Positions 23,885 to 36,670 of a stretch of 64,000 nt of DNA are shown in pieces. The notes beneath the pieces are model-generated. The model had not been told where the DNA came from and made no database searches. It saw only the letters and a program-made list of their open reading frames with translations. The stretch's first letter is position 1. Each line of letters starts with the position of its first letter. Origin of the DNA: Sesamum alatum. Its lineage: Eukaryota > Streptophyta > Magnoliopsida > Lamiales > Pedaliaceae. The stretch lies in the NCBI GenBank assembly GCA_034509735.1, contig JACGWO010000005.1, positions 36,114,479 through 36,178,478 on the forward strand, written 5' to 3'. A program made the position numbers and the translations under genes.

Positions 23885-24337
23885 CTAATTTCTTCTAGCA
23901 ACCGGTTCAAGTGGTGGCCATGCAGATGGCCACCCTGGAGCAAGGCGGGGCGGTGACTTCTTCCTACCCTTTTTAGGCAGGCACGGAAACTGCGGCCTCT
24001 TCGGCCTCCGTTTCCACCATGGAGCAGCGCTTGGGGGTTTCGTCTTCTTTCCTTTCTTCCTTGAAGGCCCCGTCTCCGGTGGTTCTTCAACTATAAGCAA
24101 CCTGTGAGTTCCATCACATTTAGGGTCCTGAGGTTTTACCCGTTGCGGGTAAATTCCGTCGCGACGCTCACTGGATTCCTGTCCTGGAACTAGCCCTTGT
24201 GAGGCAGACAGCATGACCTCTTGTCGCTGGTTGTCATTATCAGGGCCGAGAGTGCTTGATATTTTGACGGCAAGAGAGCAAGTGGTGAAAGCTAGTAATA
24301 GAAAGAACAATAATGGGATTGGCAATGAAGTGCTCAT
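23885..24337 (-). CDS. Small secreted basic Pro/Trp-rich protein, member 1
   Basis: Single-exon gene of 150 residues that I do not recognise. Residues 1-23 form a signal peptide (MSTSLPIPLLFFLLLAFTTC then SLA). The middle region (about 24-90) is polar with D/E/Q-rich stretches and one Cys. The C-terminal ~60 residues are strongly basic and rich in Pro and Trp: PWWKRRPKRPQFPCLPKKG, then RKKSPP and PGWPSAWPP. The CLP-basic-KSPP arrangement matches CLPWRKKKPPPPP of member 3. A TATA box lies 44 bp before the ATG. The coding region is a GC-rich island in AT-rich surroundings and has no stop. Likely exported to the apoplast. Candidate roles are a precursor of a peptide signal or a cationic antimicrobial peptide; a short cell-wall protein is the main alternative. 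Confidence 0.6.
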   Translation of the reverse strand: MSTSLPIPLLFFLLLAFTTCSLAVKISSTLGPDNDNQRQEVMLSASQGLVPGQESSERRDGIYPQRVKPQDPKCDGTHRLLIVEEPPETGPSRKKGKKTKPPSAAPWWKRRPKRPQFPCLPKKGRKKSPPRLAPGWPSAWPPLEPVARRN

Positions 24338-24380
24338 TCTGGGAGTAACGATGGTGAGGTAGTTACTTAGGTTTTTGCCC

Positions 24381-24387
24381 TTTTATA
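24381..24387 (-). promoter_or_regulatory. TATA box of secreted protein gene 1
   Basis: TATAAAA on the minus strand, in CTTATAAAAGGG context, 44 bp before the ATG at 24337. Confidence 0.6.
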
Positions 24388-24569
24388 AGGTTGTCCCCTG
24401 TTCTGTAAAGCAGAAAGCAGAAGTAAATTTGTGGATTAAAAGTAGGAGTTGGCTGTTTTAAATTTGTGTTTATCAGTTATAAGAAGGGTCTAGTGAGTTT
24501 ATGTAGTTGGAGTTAAAGCAATTTGCCACAAGAAGAGTGAGTTAATTAGGGTGTTTTCGTAATAACTTA

Positions 24570-24849
24570 TAGGAATAATTATATTTATACCCCTAACTTA
24601 TAGTCTGTTTACATAATTATTCATATTTTTTGAATAATTACATACACACCCATTAGAATATAAAAATTATTTACATAACCTACCCTTATTTTTTTAGAAA
24701 ATTACACTTATACCCGTCAAAAGTATCGACATTATTATACAAACTACCCCTATTTTTTGGTTATCAAAGGTGGTTCCTTTAATTATGCAAAAGTTGGAAT
24801 GATTTATGTAAATAGACTATAGGTCAGGGAGTGTAAATGAATTATCCCT
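24570..24849. mobile_element. Inverted-repeat MITE, ~280 bp
   Basis: The left arm starts TAGGAATAATTATATTTATA. The right arm is its imperfect complement ending near 24849. Arms extend about 47 bp and are upstream of secreted protein gene 1. Confidence 0.65.
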
Positions 24850-26563
24850 AAATTCTATTCTTTTATGTTTGAGCAAGTTGTAAAAAAGTTGTAAAAATTG
24901 ATAAGGAATTGTTGGCAACTAATTTAAATTAGATTAATATTTTTTTTTGAAGGAATTTAGATTAATATTTTAACAGTTTAAAAATAAAAATGATAAATAA
25001 AAGATATTTCTTACAATTTATTTTCATTAATAAATTAATAAGTATTTATTTTAACAAGTTGCAAATACCACCTTAAACAATTTGCTAGATTTTGTCGGGA
25101 GTAATTTTGAGTTCTTATTACAGTTGTAGATACGATAAATGTTATACAAAAAGCAGCCCGGAAACCCAAAAAAGGACAAGAATCAACTGAAAAACCAAAC
25201 TTTGTGACATTAACAAATATATGAAACTGGAACTCTTACATCTATTAATTAATAATTAGATAAGAATTTTCAACCTATCAAGGGAATTTTTATTTTTATT
25301 TTTTTGACATACAAACTCAAATTCGAATGTAAGAACTTCCATAGAAAATTTTAAATTTAAAACTCAAACTTTTTATATTGCAGTATTTTGCCCCTAATTA
25401 TTTAAAATGTTTCCGATATTGCCAAAAGTTCATTTAATGTAGCACCCGCGGTCACATAATTCGTGCATCTATAGTGCCGCTGATCTGATGCTTCGGGCGC
25501 AAATTTACAAATTGAGAGTCGGATGGCGCTTTAAGAAGAATTAATTTGTGTTAATTCGCGACTTTAGTGTTGAGGGACCCACGTTTTAACACTTTAGTGC
25601 TTCTTAATCCCTATTTTTAATTTTTTTTATTAAAAGTCAAAGTCAAACAAAATTATTTTTATAACTAGGTTCCTTTTGCTTTCTTTATCGAATAACATTA
25701 CCTAAAAAATAAAACCTAGGTCACATAATTTATTATTGATGGCTCGTGCTCAGACGACTTTGCGAGAAGGCAGTGGCGCTCTAGAATTTACTAAATACGC
25801 TTTATTATTTTGTAAATTATATTTGATTAATTATTCCACAAATGATAATCTCAAAGTTTTATTTTTTCCTTTTTTACTTTTTATTAATTATTTTAAAATT
25901 TGAGATTCAAAGGATAAGTCCATATACAATTTGAATATTACTCTCTCCATATTCTACCAGGGGCTTTACAAATAACTGGACCACCTTTTTTTTTTTTTTT
26001 TTATCTAAAATTAAGTTTTTCTTGGGTTACTCTACGAAGTATATTTTTTAACTATAAATCTACTTAGATTAATTAAATTTTTATATCTTTTGAGAATTTT
26101 ATTAAATGTAATATATTTATAAATTATTTATTAATAAACTCTCTAAACCGCTTCTCCACTTGTACAAAATAATAATAATTAATTATTAAAATCATAAAAT
26201 TCATTATTGTGACAAAATAAATATTTTGTCACTAAATATATATAATTAGTGATAATATTAATTTATCATTTGATTTTGTTTTATCGCTAATTTTCTATTT
26301 TTCTTATAGTGATTGCAATTTTCGCAGATTTTGTTGGCAACGTGTCAATACTTTAAAATTAATATTTTAAAATTAATAGGATTGAATTGCCAGATTAAAT
26401 TTCAACATGATTAACATTACCACTTTATATAATTACGGGACTAAAATTGAAATACCCAATTAATTGTAGCAAAGTAGAACTTCAGGTTATAAATTTTCGA
26501 ATCTTATTTAAAATTTCAACCCATCCCTTCTACATAAGACATAATATTTGAAGAATAAATAAG

Positions 26564-26567
<4 letters not shown>
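24850..26567. other. AT-rich spacer
   Basis: No gene recognised. A less AT-rich stretch at 25430-25600 has no open frame of note. Confidence 0.5.

Positions 26568-26598
<31 letters not shown>
26568..26598. repeat. (TA)n microsatellite
   Basis: 31 bp of alternating T and A just 3' of secreted protein gene 2. Confidence 0.95.
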
Positions 26599-26601
<3 letters not shown>

Positions 26602-26630
26602 TGCAGTCTTCTAATTCCCTAACCAAATAA

Positions 26631-26972
26631 TCAGAACGGCGGTGGTGGCGACTTCCCTCTCCCCCATGGCCGTCTCCACCAAGGCTTCGGCGGCGTGGCT
26701 CCTGGCGCTGGCGGTGATTTCCTCCAGGGGCTCCATCTCCCCGGCGGCTTAGGAGGTGTCTTAGACCCTGCTGGTACCGGGGGAAAATGCGGCGGTGGTG
26801 ACTTCCTCCGTCGCCACCACAGCGAAGTGAGCTCTTTGTTCCCGTCATCCTCGGACACGGAGGCTTCCTCATGTGGATGAAGATCAGCCCGAGATGGAGC
26901 GGCGAGAGCCATTGCTCCAAAGAGCAATATCAGAAGAATTGTAGCCATGTTCTTGCCTTTGTCCGAAACCAT
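26631..26972 (-). CDS. Small secreted basic Pro/Trp-rich protein, member 2, with three internal repeats
   Basis: Single exon, 113 residues from the ATG at 26972. That ATG is chosen because a TATA box at 27017-27023 lies 45 bp upstream; an upstream in-frame ATG at 27029 would precede transcription start. A signal peptide spans roughly residues 1-30 (core ATILLILLFGAMALAAPSRA). An acidic segment follows (HEEASVSEDDGNKE), then a basic tail of ~65 residues with a repeated pattern: LWWRRRKSPPP, RWSPWRKSPPA and PWWRRPWGRGKSPPPPF. No Cys in the mature part. An acidic pro-segment before a cationic repetitive tail is a common layout for processed secreted peptides, but no cleavage site is proven. Alternative ATG at 26948 (MATILL). 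Confidence 0.6.
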   Translation of the reverse strand: MVSDKGKNMATILLILLFGAMALAAPSRADLHPHEEASVSEDDGNKELTSLWWRRRKSPPPHFPPVPAGSKTPPKPPGRWSPWRKSPPAPGATPPKPWWRRPWGRGKSPPPPF

Positions 26973-27016
26973 GATTTGGTCAGATGGATGGTGGAAAATG
27001 CAGAACTTACAAGGGT

Positions 27017-27023
27017 TTTTATA
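27017..27023 (-). promoter_or_regulatory. TATA box of secreted protein gene 2
   Basis: TATAAAA on the minus strand, 45 bp before the ATG at 26972. It excludes the upstream ATG at 27029. Confidence 0.6.
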
Positions 27024-27470
27024 GTACATTTTGCTGTGGGAATTAATGAAGTTTACATGGAGGACAGGGACTTAAACGATGAAGAGATTGACAGTTTGAA
27101 TATGTAAGAAAATTGTATTAAATTAAGGTTGTATGTATCTGGATATATAGCCTAATCTTCAGGTGCTGCCAGGTTGTGTTTGGACTTACAGGACAATGGA
27201 AAAGGATTTCCACGTGTATTATAAGCTCGGTAAGGACGAAATTAGAGTTCAAAGAAAAGAAAAGAAAATAATAAAAGAGAATATTAATAGAGATATGAAA
27301 AATTACATTGTGTAATAATATTATTAATAATTACATGTGTTGAGTGACAAAGAATTTTATTTGTTACAATAATAAATTTGACAGCTTTAATAGTTACAAT
27401 TATTGTATAACATTATTGTTACGCACTAACAATATCATAATTGTGTATTTATACTATTATAAAAGAAAGA
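27024..27470. other. Promoter region and AT-rich spacer
   Basis: Sequence upstream of secreted protein gene 2, ending in AT-rich repeat-like DNA. No other gene. Confidence 0.45.
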
Positions 27471-27474
27471 TTAT

Positions 27475-28050
27475 TTTTCGTCTGGCGGCTATAGGCATAT
27501 GGTATTTTAGTCCTTAAAGTATTTAGAGTAGTAAAATAGTTCTCTATCTTTTTAATTTCACAAATTTGGTCTTCCGATCGCCGAATTTCTACAAAGTTGT
27601 CGGAAGAGTGGCACATATCTGTCACGTGATGGATTAAAATTGGGCTTTTTTCTGCTATTGGCGAATATTTTCTATCGCGGTAGCTGCAGTAAATTTAGAA
27701 AAAAAAAATACTTATCGACGTGGCTAAATAACCACGTTGGTAAGTGCCTACACTTTCAACTAAGCAACATGACGTTGCTATTTTAGTCATGTCGATAAGT
27801 ATTTTTGTTTTATAAATTTACTTCAACTACCACTTTGTAAAATATCAAACAATCGCAGAAAAAATTCAATTTTAATCCATCACGTGAGAAGTATGTACCA
27901 CTTTCCCGACAACTTTGTTAAATTCCGGCGCCCAGAGGACCAAGTTTGCAAAAATTAAAAATATAGAGGACCATTTTGCTACTCTAAATACTTAAAGGAC
28001 TAAAATATCAGAATGCTATAGCTACGGAAATAAAATTACAATTAAGCCAA
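27475..28050. mobile_element. Inverted-repeat MITE, family B
   Basis: Long imperfect inverted repeats with TTTTAGTCCTTAAAGT on the left and ACTTAAAGGACTAAAATA on the right. Internal CCGAATTT and AATTCCGGCG blocks are shared with 46463-46951. Confidence 0.7.
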
Positions 28051-28325
28051 ATTATTTTATTAATGTGAGAATATGACAAAATATATTTGTAACATAAATT
28101 TTTAAACAAAGCACTAGCCAATAATTTTTGTTAAACATTAATAATAATAGAATATAAAAATCAAATCCAATAAGAAAATATTAAGAAAAAGAAAAAAATA
28201 TTAATTTGGATGAAATTAAATACTTTATCAGTATTAACGAACCAATAAAGGAAGAATTGCAAATATAGTCATGTAATTTATTGGAAGAAAGTTACAACTG
28301 TACATATCTTTATTAATATTCAGAG
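28051..28325. other. AT-rich spacer
   Basis: Nothing recognised. Confidence 0.4.
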
Positions 28326-29947
28326 ATGTTGATCACCAATTGTATATAGGAAAGTATATATTTTCATTCCATTTTAGTGCTTATAGTAATATTCTGTACC
28401 CATAAAATATGGGCTAATTTGCAGCTCATAGTATGTATATAATTTCTACTATTCATAATGAAAATACACAACAATTCTGCACATCTCCTTGCTGTCTTAA
28501 CATGGCATCAGAGCAGTAACAATCCTAGAAACTACTTCTCACCGTGATAGAAAATAGCTCTATAATTTCTGGAGCATCAAACTAAATGCAAACCAATTAT
28601 GATGCTTCATCACCATATATTCTTCATGCATCTGATAACCCGGGCACACCATTAGTAACATGCCTGCTCCAAGAAGAAAATTATCCCACTTGGAAACGTG
28701 CAATGACGAATGCACTTCAGATAAAAAACAAGTTCGGTTTCGTGGATGGATCCATCCAACGCCCATCACCCAACTCATCAGACGAATCTGCTTGGGTGAA
28801 ATGCAATTCTATGGTAATCTCTTGGATTTTTAATTCTCTTCACCCCACCCTTCATGACAGTGTAGCATATTTCTTGACGGCAACGCTTCATGACAGTGTA
28901 GCATATTCTCTTCACCCCACCCTTCATGAGATGTGGAATGATCTTGAGGAACGATTCTCACAAGGCAACGCTCCTCACATTCATCAACTAAAAACTGAGA
29001 TGATGAATACTTTACAACAAGGGATCACTGTTTCAGCATATTATACAAAACTAAAAGGAATTTGGGATGAACTTGTCACATATTCTCAAATTCCACCCTG
29101 TACTTGTGGCTCGGCAAAGGCATTTGCTCCAGAGAAAGAAAAAGAAAGGGTGCATCAATTTCTCATGGGACTGAATGAGAAATACAATACGCTACGTTCT
29201 CAAATTTTGAACACAGATCCAACCTTCATTATCTCATTCTTATGCACTTGTAGCACAAGAAGAACGACAACAATTAGTGACAGCATCACGATCTACTTGA
29301 ATTGAGGCGGTAGCCTTTCTTACTAATCATCATAACAGCAAGACCCGCAAGCCTACAAACAGTCGTGATATATCCAAATTATTTTGCAAAAATTGCAAAA
29401 AATCCAGACACACCAAAGATACATGCTTTGAGTTACATGGTTATCCTGAATGGTGGGACAAAGGGAAGAAGCCACACAAAGGTAAAGAAGCTAATAGTTC
29501 ACAACGTGTAGAGCCTACGACGGATGATATTCACATTAGTGGATTGACAAGTGAGCAATAATCTCAACTTATGTCTGTGCTTAATTTTGAAAAGTCTACT
29601 GCTTCGACGACAAATTTTGCGGGTAAGGCAACTTCTCTGTCCAATAACAATGTTGAGTGGGTTTTGGATTCTGGTGCATCTGATCATATGACTTGCCATA
29701 AGAATATCATTACCTGTCATAAACCTTTACCTCAATTCTCCCCGATTAAAATCCCAAATGGATCACATGTTGCAGTTAAGCTTTATGGAGATGTTCCACT
29801 TACATCTCATATTACTTTGAATAATGTTCTTTATATACCATCTTTCACATGCAACCTTATCTCTATCAGTAAACTCACCAAGGCCTTGAATTGTGTTGTT
29901 CTCTTTTTCCCTTCCTTTTGCATTTTACAGGACTTAACCACGAAGTA
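28326..29947 (+). mobile_element. Truncated Ty1/Copia retrotransposon (5' part)
   Basis: A primer-binding site TGGCATCAGAGC at 28503-28514 (one mismatch from the usual initiator-Met type) follows a putative 5' LTR at about 28326-28502, starting TGTTGATCACC. Gag and protease coding sequence follows. Integrase, RT/RNase H and the 3' LTR are absent. The element ends just before a short tandem duplication. The LTR start is a guess because no second LTR is present for comparison. Confidence 0.7.
28586..29947 (+). pseudogene. Copia gag-protease fragment
   Basis: Gag begins MQTNYDASSPYILHASDNPG and contains LQEENYPTWKRAMTNALQ and a UBN2-type core (HQLKTEMMNTLQQG, then LMGLNEKYNTLRSQIL). An internal duplication near 28840-28930 repeats a TTCATGACAGTGTAGCATAT block. 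A frame change near 29230 and stops near 29305 and 29560 break the reading. The zinc knuckle (C-K-N-C-x4-H-x4-C) is at about 29390. The protease active-site region WVLDSGASDHMTC is at about 29660. Coding stops at 29947, before integrase. It cannot make a functional polyprotein. Confidence 0.85.
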
Positions 29948-30013
29948 GTTGAGATTAAAATTCTACCCCATAATTGCAAGAAGTAGTTGAGATTAAAATT
30001 CTACCCCATAATT
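29946..30013. repeat. ~36-bp tandem duplication
   Basis: Two adjacent copies of a segment starting AGTAGTTGAGATTAAAATTC, at the broken 3' end of the Copia element. Confidence 0.9.
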
Positions 30014-30122
30014 GCCATCTAATATTAAATTGTTAGAACGAAGCATGTGGGAGAAGCATCAAAATCTTACAATTCTTTTTGTTAAAAAAAAGTAGGAAAT
30101 CCCGGATAATAAAAAGAAAGAA

Positions 30123-31867
30123 ATGAAATGGTTTTCTCTCCCGACGAAATCTCCCAGGACTCCCTTCCGTGTTCTCCTCGTTCTTCACCAGCCCCCCAAA
30201 CTTTTTTTTTCCAATCCTTCTCCAGATTTCCGGCCAACGCCTCCATGGAATGCATCAATCTTTTCAGAATCTTCAGGTTCTACGTCTAAATCTTTAGGGC
30301 CAGATACTTTGCATAAAACTACTTCCCCTATCGCCGTCTCAAACCAATATACTATGTTATAAAGAAAAACTCACAAACCAATCTCCACACATCTATTTTC
30401 CTACTTGGATCCAAAATTGGGATCTAGACCAGCCTGAAGAATCCCCACCAACATCACCACCTACTGATGTAAATCAGCCAATACTACCTCTTTCACCACA
30501 GGAAATTCAAAGAATTTATCAGCCATGGCTTAATTATCAAAATTGTAGATTTTCCTAGACCTATTATAAATCTTCACATACACCTGAGTAAGCTATGGAA
30601 AACAAACTCCCCTATCCACGTAACAGATATCGGCAAAAAATATTTTATTGTTAATATCTCTTCCCAGGAGGACTATTTCTTGGCTCTGGCTGGGGGACCA
30701 TGGTTCCTGTTCGATCACTACCTTCATGTTCAACAATGGAGACCAAATTTTACGGCCTCGTCTGAAATTCCACAAACGGTTTATATGTGGTTCCAACTTC
30801 CAAATCTACCTATTGAGTTTTATGACCATCAAATTATTTTCAGTATCGCTCGACTGATTGGTCGTCCTATCAAGATGGATACTCACACTTTCAACAGATC
30901 AAGATGCAGATATGCACGTCTATGTGTTGAGGTGGATACTTCAGCTCCTCTCCCCCCGTTTATTAGAATACATCAACATAATCAAAAAATCACCTACGAA
31001 TTAAATACACTATTTTGCCACCGTTGTGGATTAATCGGACATACTAGACTTGAATGCACGAATGCGCAAATTATATACAATCAGTCGAATATCGATACGA
31101 TTGACCAAAGTTCGGGTCCAGATTCTACATGAAAAAATTCGGAACAAGGTTGCATCTCCGATACGAATATCCCTACCTGGGAAATGGTGAGATCTAGGGC
31201 AAGAAGAAAAACGCTCGCCAGAAACGACAATGCTGATTTTCGTCAGAATACACCAATCGATTCGCAACAAAACCTTTCGAATCAAAACCCATCATCGAAT
31301 AAACTCTACCGTAAACCAGAGTCGATTAAGCAAAAGTGGATCGCTAGACCCACTCCGACAAACACGCCTTCACAAATCCCTAATACTAATACTAATACTT
31401 TCTCCATTCTTCAACATACTTCTGCTGATGAAACTTTGGAGGAGGAGAACAGGAGAGATAGAGTCGAGAGAGAGATTCCTCAAGAAAATTCCCAAGAACA
31501 TTCTCACAGCACAGAATCCCAAAAACAGGACTTTACTTGGGTTTCGAAGAATCAGTCTTCTTGTTCAGAGAGCGAAAAACAACCTTCTACAGATCTTCAC
31601 CCAGTTATTCAAACAAAGTCAACGGACGGGTCAATAAAATCTGACTATATGTTGCCAGGTAAGTTTTCTTCCACTCTATTGACTGATGAGATGGAAATCA
31701 ATGCCACATACACACCCACTTCTCCCACAAAACCAAACACATCTCCAAAGAAAAAAGTGTTGGAATTCCCAACGGCGGATGCCGGTTCCGGCTCCTCGAA
31801 ACTATGGATCCAGTCTGACACACAACCTCACTCCCACTCAACATTAGAATTACACGTGGAGAATTAA
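30123..31867 (+). pseudogene. LINE ORF1 (DUF4283 and zinc knuckle)
   Basis: The recognisable core at about 30640-31130 includes DYFLALAGGPWFLFDHYL, VYMWFQLPNLPIEFYD and a CCHC knuckle C-H-R-C-G-L-I-G-H-T-R-L-E-C, the plant LINE ORF1 pattern of an RNA-binding nucleic-acid chaperone. Low-complexity Ser/Thr/Pro/Gln-rich tail at 31184-31867. Stops separate the N-terminal piece (30123-30362), the core and the tail. Confidence 0.75.
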
Positions 31868-32587
31868 ATTCAACACTTGGCAAACTCCTCTACATGTGCT
31901 GTGCCAATCTTTAATAATGACCATCCTATTACCATTTTTAACCCTAACACTGTTTTTTCACCTTCACCTTTATATACTCCTTCATCCTCGCAGTTATTCT
32001 CAACCAAACTTACTGTCGAATCTTTAAATTTTACACATGGACCGAAATCTCCTGGATCACCTTTTCGGCCGAGGCCCAGACGGAACTTACTCCTCCAATT
32101 CACTGGCGTCGGGCCCATCATCTCCACAACTGGGCCACTTTCGCTCAATGCGTCGATCAATCTTTCACCAAGCTTCTCCAACTCTGACTCAACAAATGTT
32201 CCCAAATTCTAGTTCCATGGGAAACCCTAAAATGTCTACTTCGACGAATCACTTTCTCCAAAACCATCCACCCACTCTAACTCCCTATCTCTCAATTCGA
32301 AACCTTCTTCTAACTTTAGGACCCAACAACAACCTGGTCCAGTATTTCCATACATCCCCGCACCTTCTGTCTAGTCCGAACTCAGCAAACAGTTTAGTGA
32401 TAGATATAAAATAGAAACGCGAAGGATTCGCCAGGGATCGAGAGACCCAATTCAAATTATTCCTGCAACCTCAAGAAAGAGACCTCAACTTGAACTTCTT
32501 GAATGGTCATCTAGCAAACGGGCATGTGAATCTGACAGACCCATGGCAAGGGACAGCAACAGCGCCTCCAAACCACAACATCAATTC

Positions 32588-35500
32588 CATGAAAATAATG
32601 AGCTGGAACTGTAGAGGGTCTACACACCCTGAATTTGTGATCGATGCAAGGGATTTGACACAACGATACCATCCTCACATTTTCATCGTACTAGACACTA
32701 GAGTTCAACGGGAGAGTGCACATATGATTATCAGACGCTTACCTTTTTCAGACTCTATCATCATTCCTTCGATTGGACTCTTAGGAGGTATCTGGGTACT
32801 ATGGAATGAACCTGAAGTATGTATCAGGCAGGTGGATCTTTCTTTACGATCAGTCCATATGGAAGTGGATTTCCCATCGCTAAATCAGCTATTCCTTATG
32901 ACGGCTCTTTATAATTATCCACAAGGGCACAACCAATTCCAGGTTTGGAATTCTTTACTTTCATACTCAAATGCTTCTTTGCCTTGGTGTGTTATCGAAG
33001 ATTTTAATAACATTTTATTCCCTCATGAAAAAGTGGGGGGGGGGGGGGGGGGAGATTTTTGCATGTTAGAACTAAACGTTGCATGTTAGATTGCCAACTA
33101 AATGATCTAGGATTTACAGGTCACCCTTTCACTTGGAGCAATAAACGTTTTGGGAAATCTTTTATTTTGGAAAGATTAGATAGAGCAGTTGCTAATTTGG
33201 CATGGATTAATAAATTTACAAATTCTGTGGTTAAACATCTGGTGTCTCCCTATTCTGATCATTCTCCTATACTGCTTAATTTACAACGTCAGTCAAATTT
33301 CTCTCTTTGTTCATTTCGCTTTGAAAATGCATGGATTTTATCATAAAGTTATAGATCAGTGGTTTTGAAGTCCTGGAGATATTTTTTACATTTAGTTTCA
33401 GATTTCGGTTTCAAATGTAATTTAAACTGTTTAGTGTCTAACACAAAGATTTGGAAGAAGAATGTTTTTGGAAATATTGATTCGTTGATAAATGACCTTT
33501 TGGGTCAACTTGGTGTCATCAAATCGTCTTATGCTGAAATTTTTTCTCCTTTCTTATTTGATAAGGAAAATTTCATAAACTCTGAATTAAAACGGCTTTT
33601 CTGGCCCAGAAAAATCTTATTTGGCAGCAAAGAGCTAAAGCTCACTGGTTACAGTGTGATGAAAATACTTCCTATTTTCATGCGCTTGCGAGTCATAAAT
33701 GCAGAGTGAATTTATTCAAGGCATTAAGAATGAGGATAACGAATGGATTTCTGATCCTGTGGACTTGATGAATTCCTTTAAAGATTTTTTTTAAGAAGGT
33801 TACCACTGGTAAAGGAGATTATGATATATCCCATAGGGCTGTTAATTTCTTCAATGGTCATCTTCTTGTTATCTCTTTGACGACAGGAACCAGTTTAATA
33901 GAACCTGTCTCATAGAAAGAGATTTTTATGGCTCTTAATCATATAGGTCCGAATAAGTCTCCGGGGCCAGATGGTCTTAATTCTCTTTTCTTTAAACAAT
34001 ATTAGGGCATAGTCAAGAATAACGTGGTATCAATTTGACAGAACTCATTGTTATCCCTAAACGTCCTGATGCATCTAGTCATCAACATTTTAGGCCTAGT
34101 AGCCTGTGTAACATGGTCTCGAAGATTATCTTTAATATACTAGTGGCAAGGCTAAAACCCATTATATCCTCTCTTATCTCACCATTTCAAAATGCCTTTA
34201 TTCCTAATAGACTTATTAGTGACAATATTATTATGGCTCATGAGATGTTGCATTCGATGCGTTCTAAAAAAGGGAAACAATACTGCATGGCTATAAAGCT
34301 TGATCTTGAAAAAGCTTATGAGAAGCTAGACTGGGGTTACATTAGATTCTGTTTAAAATTGTATAATTTCCCCCAAATCTTTATAGACTAGATTATGACA
34401 TGCATTTCTACTATCACATACTCCATTCGTATTAATGGCAAACGCTCGGATGTTTGGAACCCAACTAGAGGTATCAGGCAAGGGGATCCTCTATCACCTT
34501 ATATTTTCATTCTCTGCCTTGAGCTTCTAATTCAAAAGATTTTGGTAGACTCTAGTCTAAAACTAATAGATGCTATGTCAATATGCAGAAATGGGCCTAA
34601 ACTTCCCATCCTTTGTTACGCAGATGATTGTCTTTTATTCCTCAAAGCTAACCATAAATCTATAGCTTATGTTAAAGATAATTTGGATCAATTTGAAAAT
34701 TGTGCAGGGTTTTCCGTGTGTTGGAACAAGTCTAAATTTATTATTTCTCCGAACTGTCCTTCTTTTTTGAAACACGGTATATCTGAAGCTCTTCATATTA
34801 ACCATCAAGTATCAAATGGTGATAAATATTTAGGCCTCCCCTATATCATGGGTCGGATGTCCAAAGAAGAATTTTTTTCGATCATCTCTAAAGTTGTAGT
34901 TCGGATTAATAATTGGTATAACCGTTTTCTGTCTTATGCTGGTAGAAGTACCCTCATCAAGTATGTTATAAACTCTATTCCGCTTTACCACATGAACGTA
35001 TTTAAAATTCCTCAGTATATCATCCAACGTATTAACAGAACTAGAAAATATTTTCTTTGGAATGCATCCAAACATGATAACAAGAAGAGTTTGATTAATT
35101 GGAATACATGCTGCTTACCTAGGATAGATGGTGGTCTAGGTTTTAGAGATCTGAAAACTCTGAATAATGCATGTTTACTTCGTCTTGGTTGGAGGTTACA
35201 CCTTTCTGACTCTTCCCTGTGCATGCACCTTTTAAAAGCTCTTTCCTAATGACTGTTTTGTGGACTCTAAGGTTCAACCTTACCACAGTTATGTGTGGAA
35301 ACATATTCATAAAAATATCCCACTGGTCAAGGAGTCTATTAATTTATGGGTAATGGTTCGGATATCAATTTATGGGATGATTTATGGTGCTCGGAAGAAT
35401 TTCTGGCTTCAAAAGTCTCTCTTATACCAGTTGAATTAAAAGATCTCAAAGTCAATTCGCTTATTTCTAACTCTAAATGGAACTTATCGTCAATACAAGC

Positions 35501-36670
35501 CTTGTTTCCTTTTGAGCTTTTAACAAATATTTGGTCAATTCCTATTCCTATCAAACCACAAAATGATAGACAGGTATGGAGATGGGATAAATCTAGTAAG
35601 TTCTCGCTTAAAACGACTTATTCATGGTTACGTTCTAAAGATTTTCCTGGACTTGTTTCTTCACCTAGTCTCCCATGGCATTCATTATAAAACTTACATT
35701 CTCCCTAAAGTCCAGTTCTTTGCATGGATGCTTAGTCAATTGTTTACCAAATTCGGCCTTTCTTTTCATACGTAAGAGTATTGCATCTTATGTGTGTAAT
35801 CTCTGTAAAGTTGATATTGAGGACATCACTCATATTTTTGTTAACTGTCCTTCTTTCTCTTATTTTGCTACTCATCTTATGCCTGAAATTAGAGAATTAT
35901 CTTCCACTAATATACTAATCATACTTCACTCACTAAACAAAAATCCTTTTAAACAATCTTTACTGATAAACTTAATGTGGCATATTTGGAAAGCACGAAA
36001 TGAAGCTTTGTTTAGAGGGATTCATATTAACATAAACAATATATGGAAATATGCTTGTTCTATGACTAGGGAATGTGTCTCTTCACTGACTAATAAGAGA
36101 ATGAATAATTATGCTGTTATATGTAATTAATGGAAGCCACCAGACTATAATTGGGTAAAACTTAATATAGATGGATCCTCCCTTGGAAATCCAGGTCATG
36201 AAGGTTGTGGAGACATATTTAGAGATTACAAAGAAAAGTATCTGCTTGCATTTTCTGACTATATTGGCATCCATACTAATTCTGTGGCTGAATGTTGGGC
36301 ACTCCGAACTAGTCTTCACATTGCTATAAAGCATAATTTTCACAGACTGATTGTAGAAAGAGACTCTAAATCATTGCTTTGTTTACTTAACAGGGAGGAA
36401 GAGGATTATATGCAAATAACTCAAATGCCTTTAATCATGGATATCAAAACCCTTACTTCGGAGTTTGAAAGTGTGAAGGCTGCATTTTATTACCGGGAGG
36501 AAAACCAAGTAGCGGATAGCCTCGCTCGTTTTGCTTCAGCAAAAAAACCTAGCATGCAGATTTTTTGTACACCACCAGTTTGGGTCTCCAAGCTAGTGGA
36601 TCATGATATGAGCTCTTCTTGTACTAGACTTACGTCTAACCAATGTATCATGAATATTAATCTGCGATAA
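32588..36670 (+). pseudogene. LINE ORF2: endonuclease, reverse transcriptase, zf-RVT, RNase H
   Basis: The AP-type endonuclease starts MKIMSWNCRGS at about 32589. Its GDFN-type motif reads EDFN near 33000. An 18-G run at 33035-33052 interrupts the frame. Reverse transcriptase runs from about 33940 to 34800: FRPSSLCNM, FQNAFIPNRLISDNI, KLDLEKAYE, IRQGDPLSPYIF and the catalytic CYADDCLLFL. The zf-RVT region is at about 35560-36000 (VWRWDKSSKFSLKTTYSWL). RNase H is at 36160-36540 (NIDGSSLGNPG, VERDSKSLL, NQVADSLARFA). Several in-frame stops (for example near 34390 and 36128) and frame changes disable it. Confidence 0.85.
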
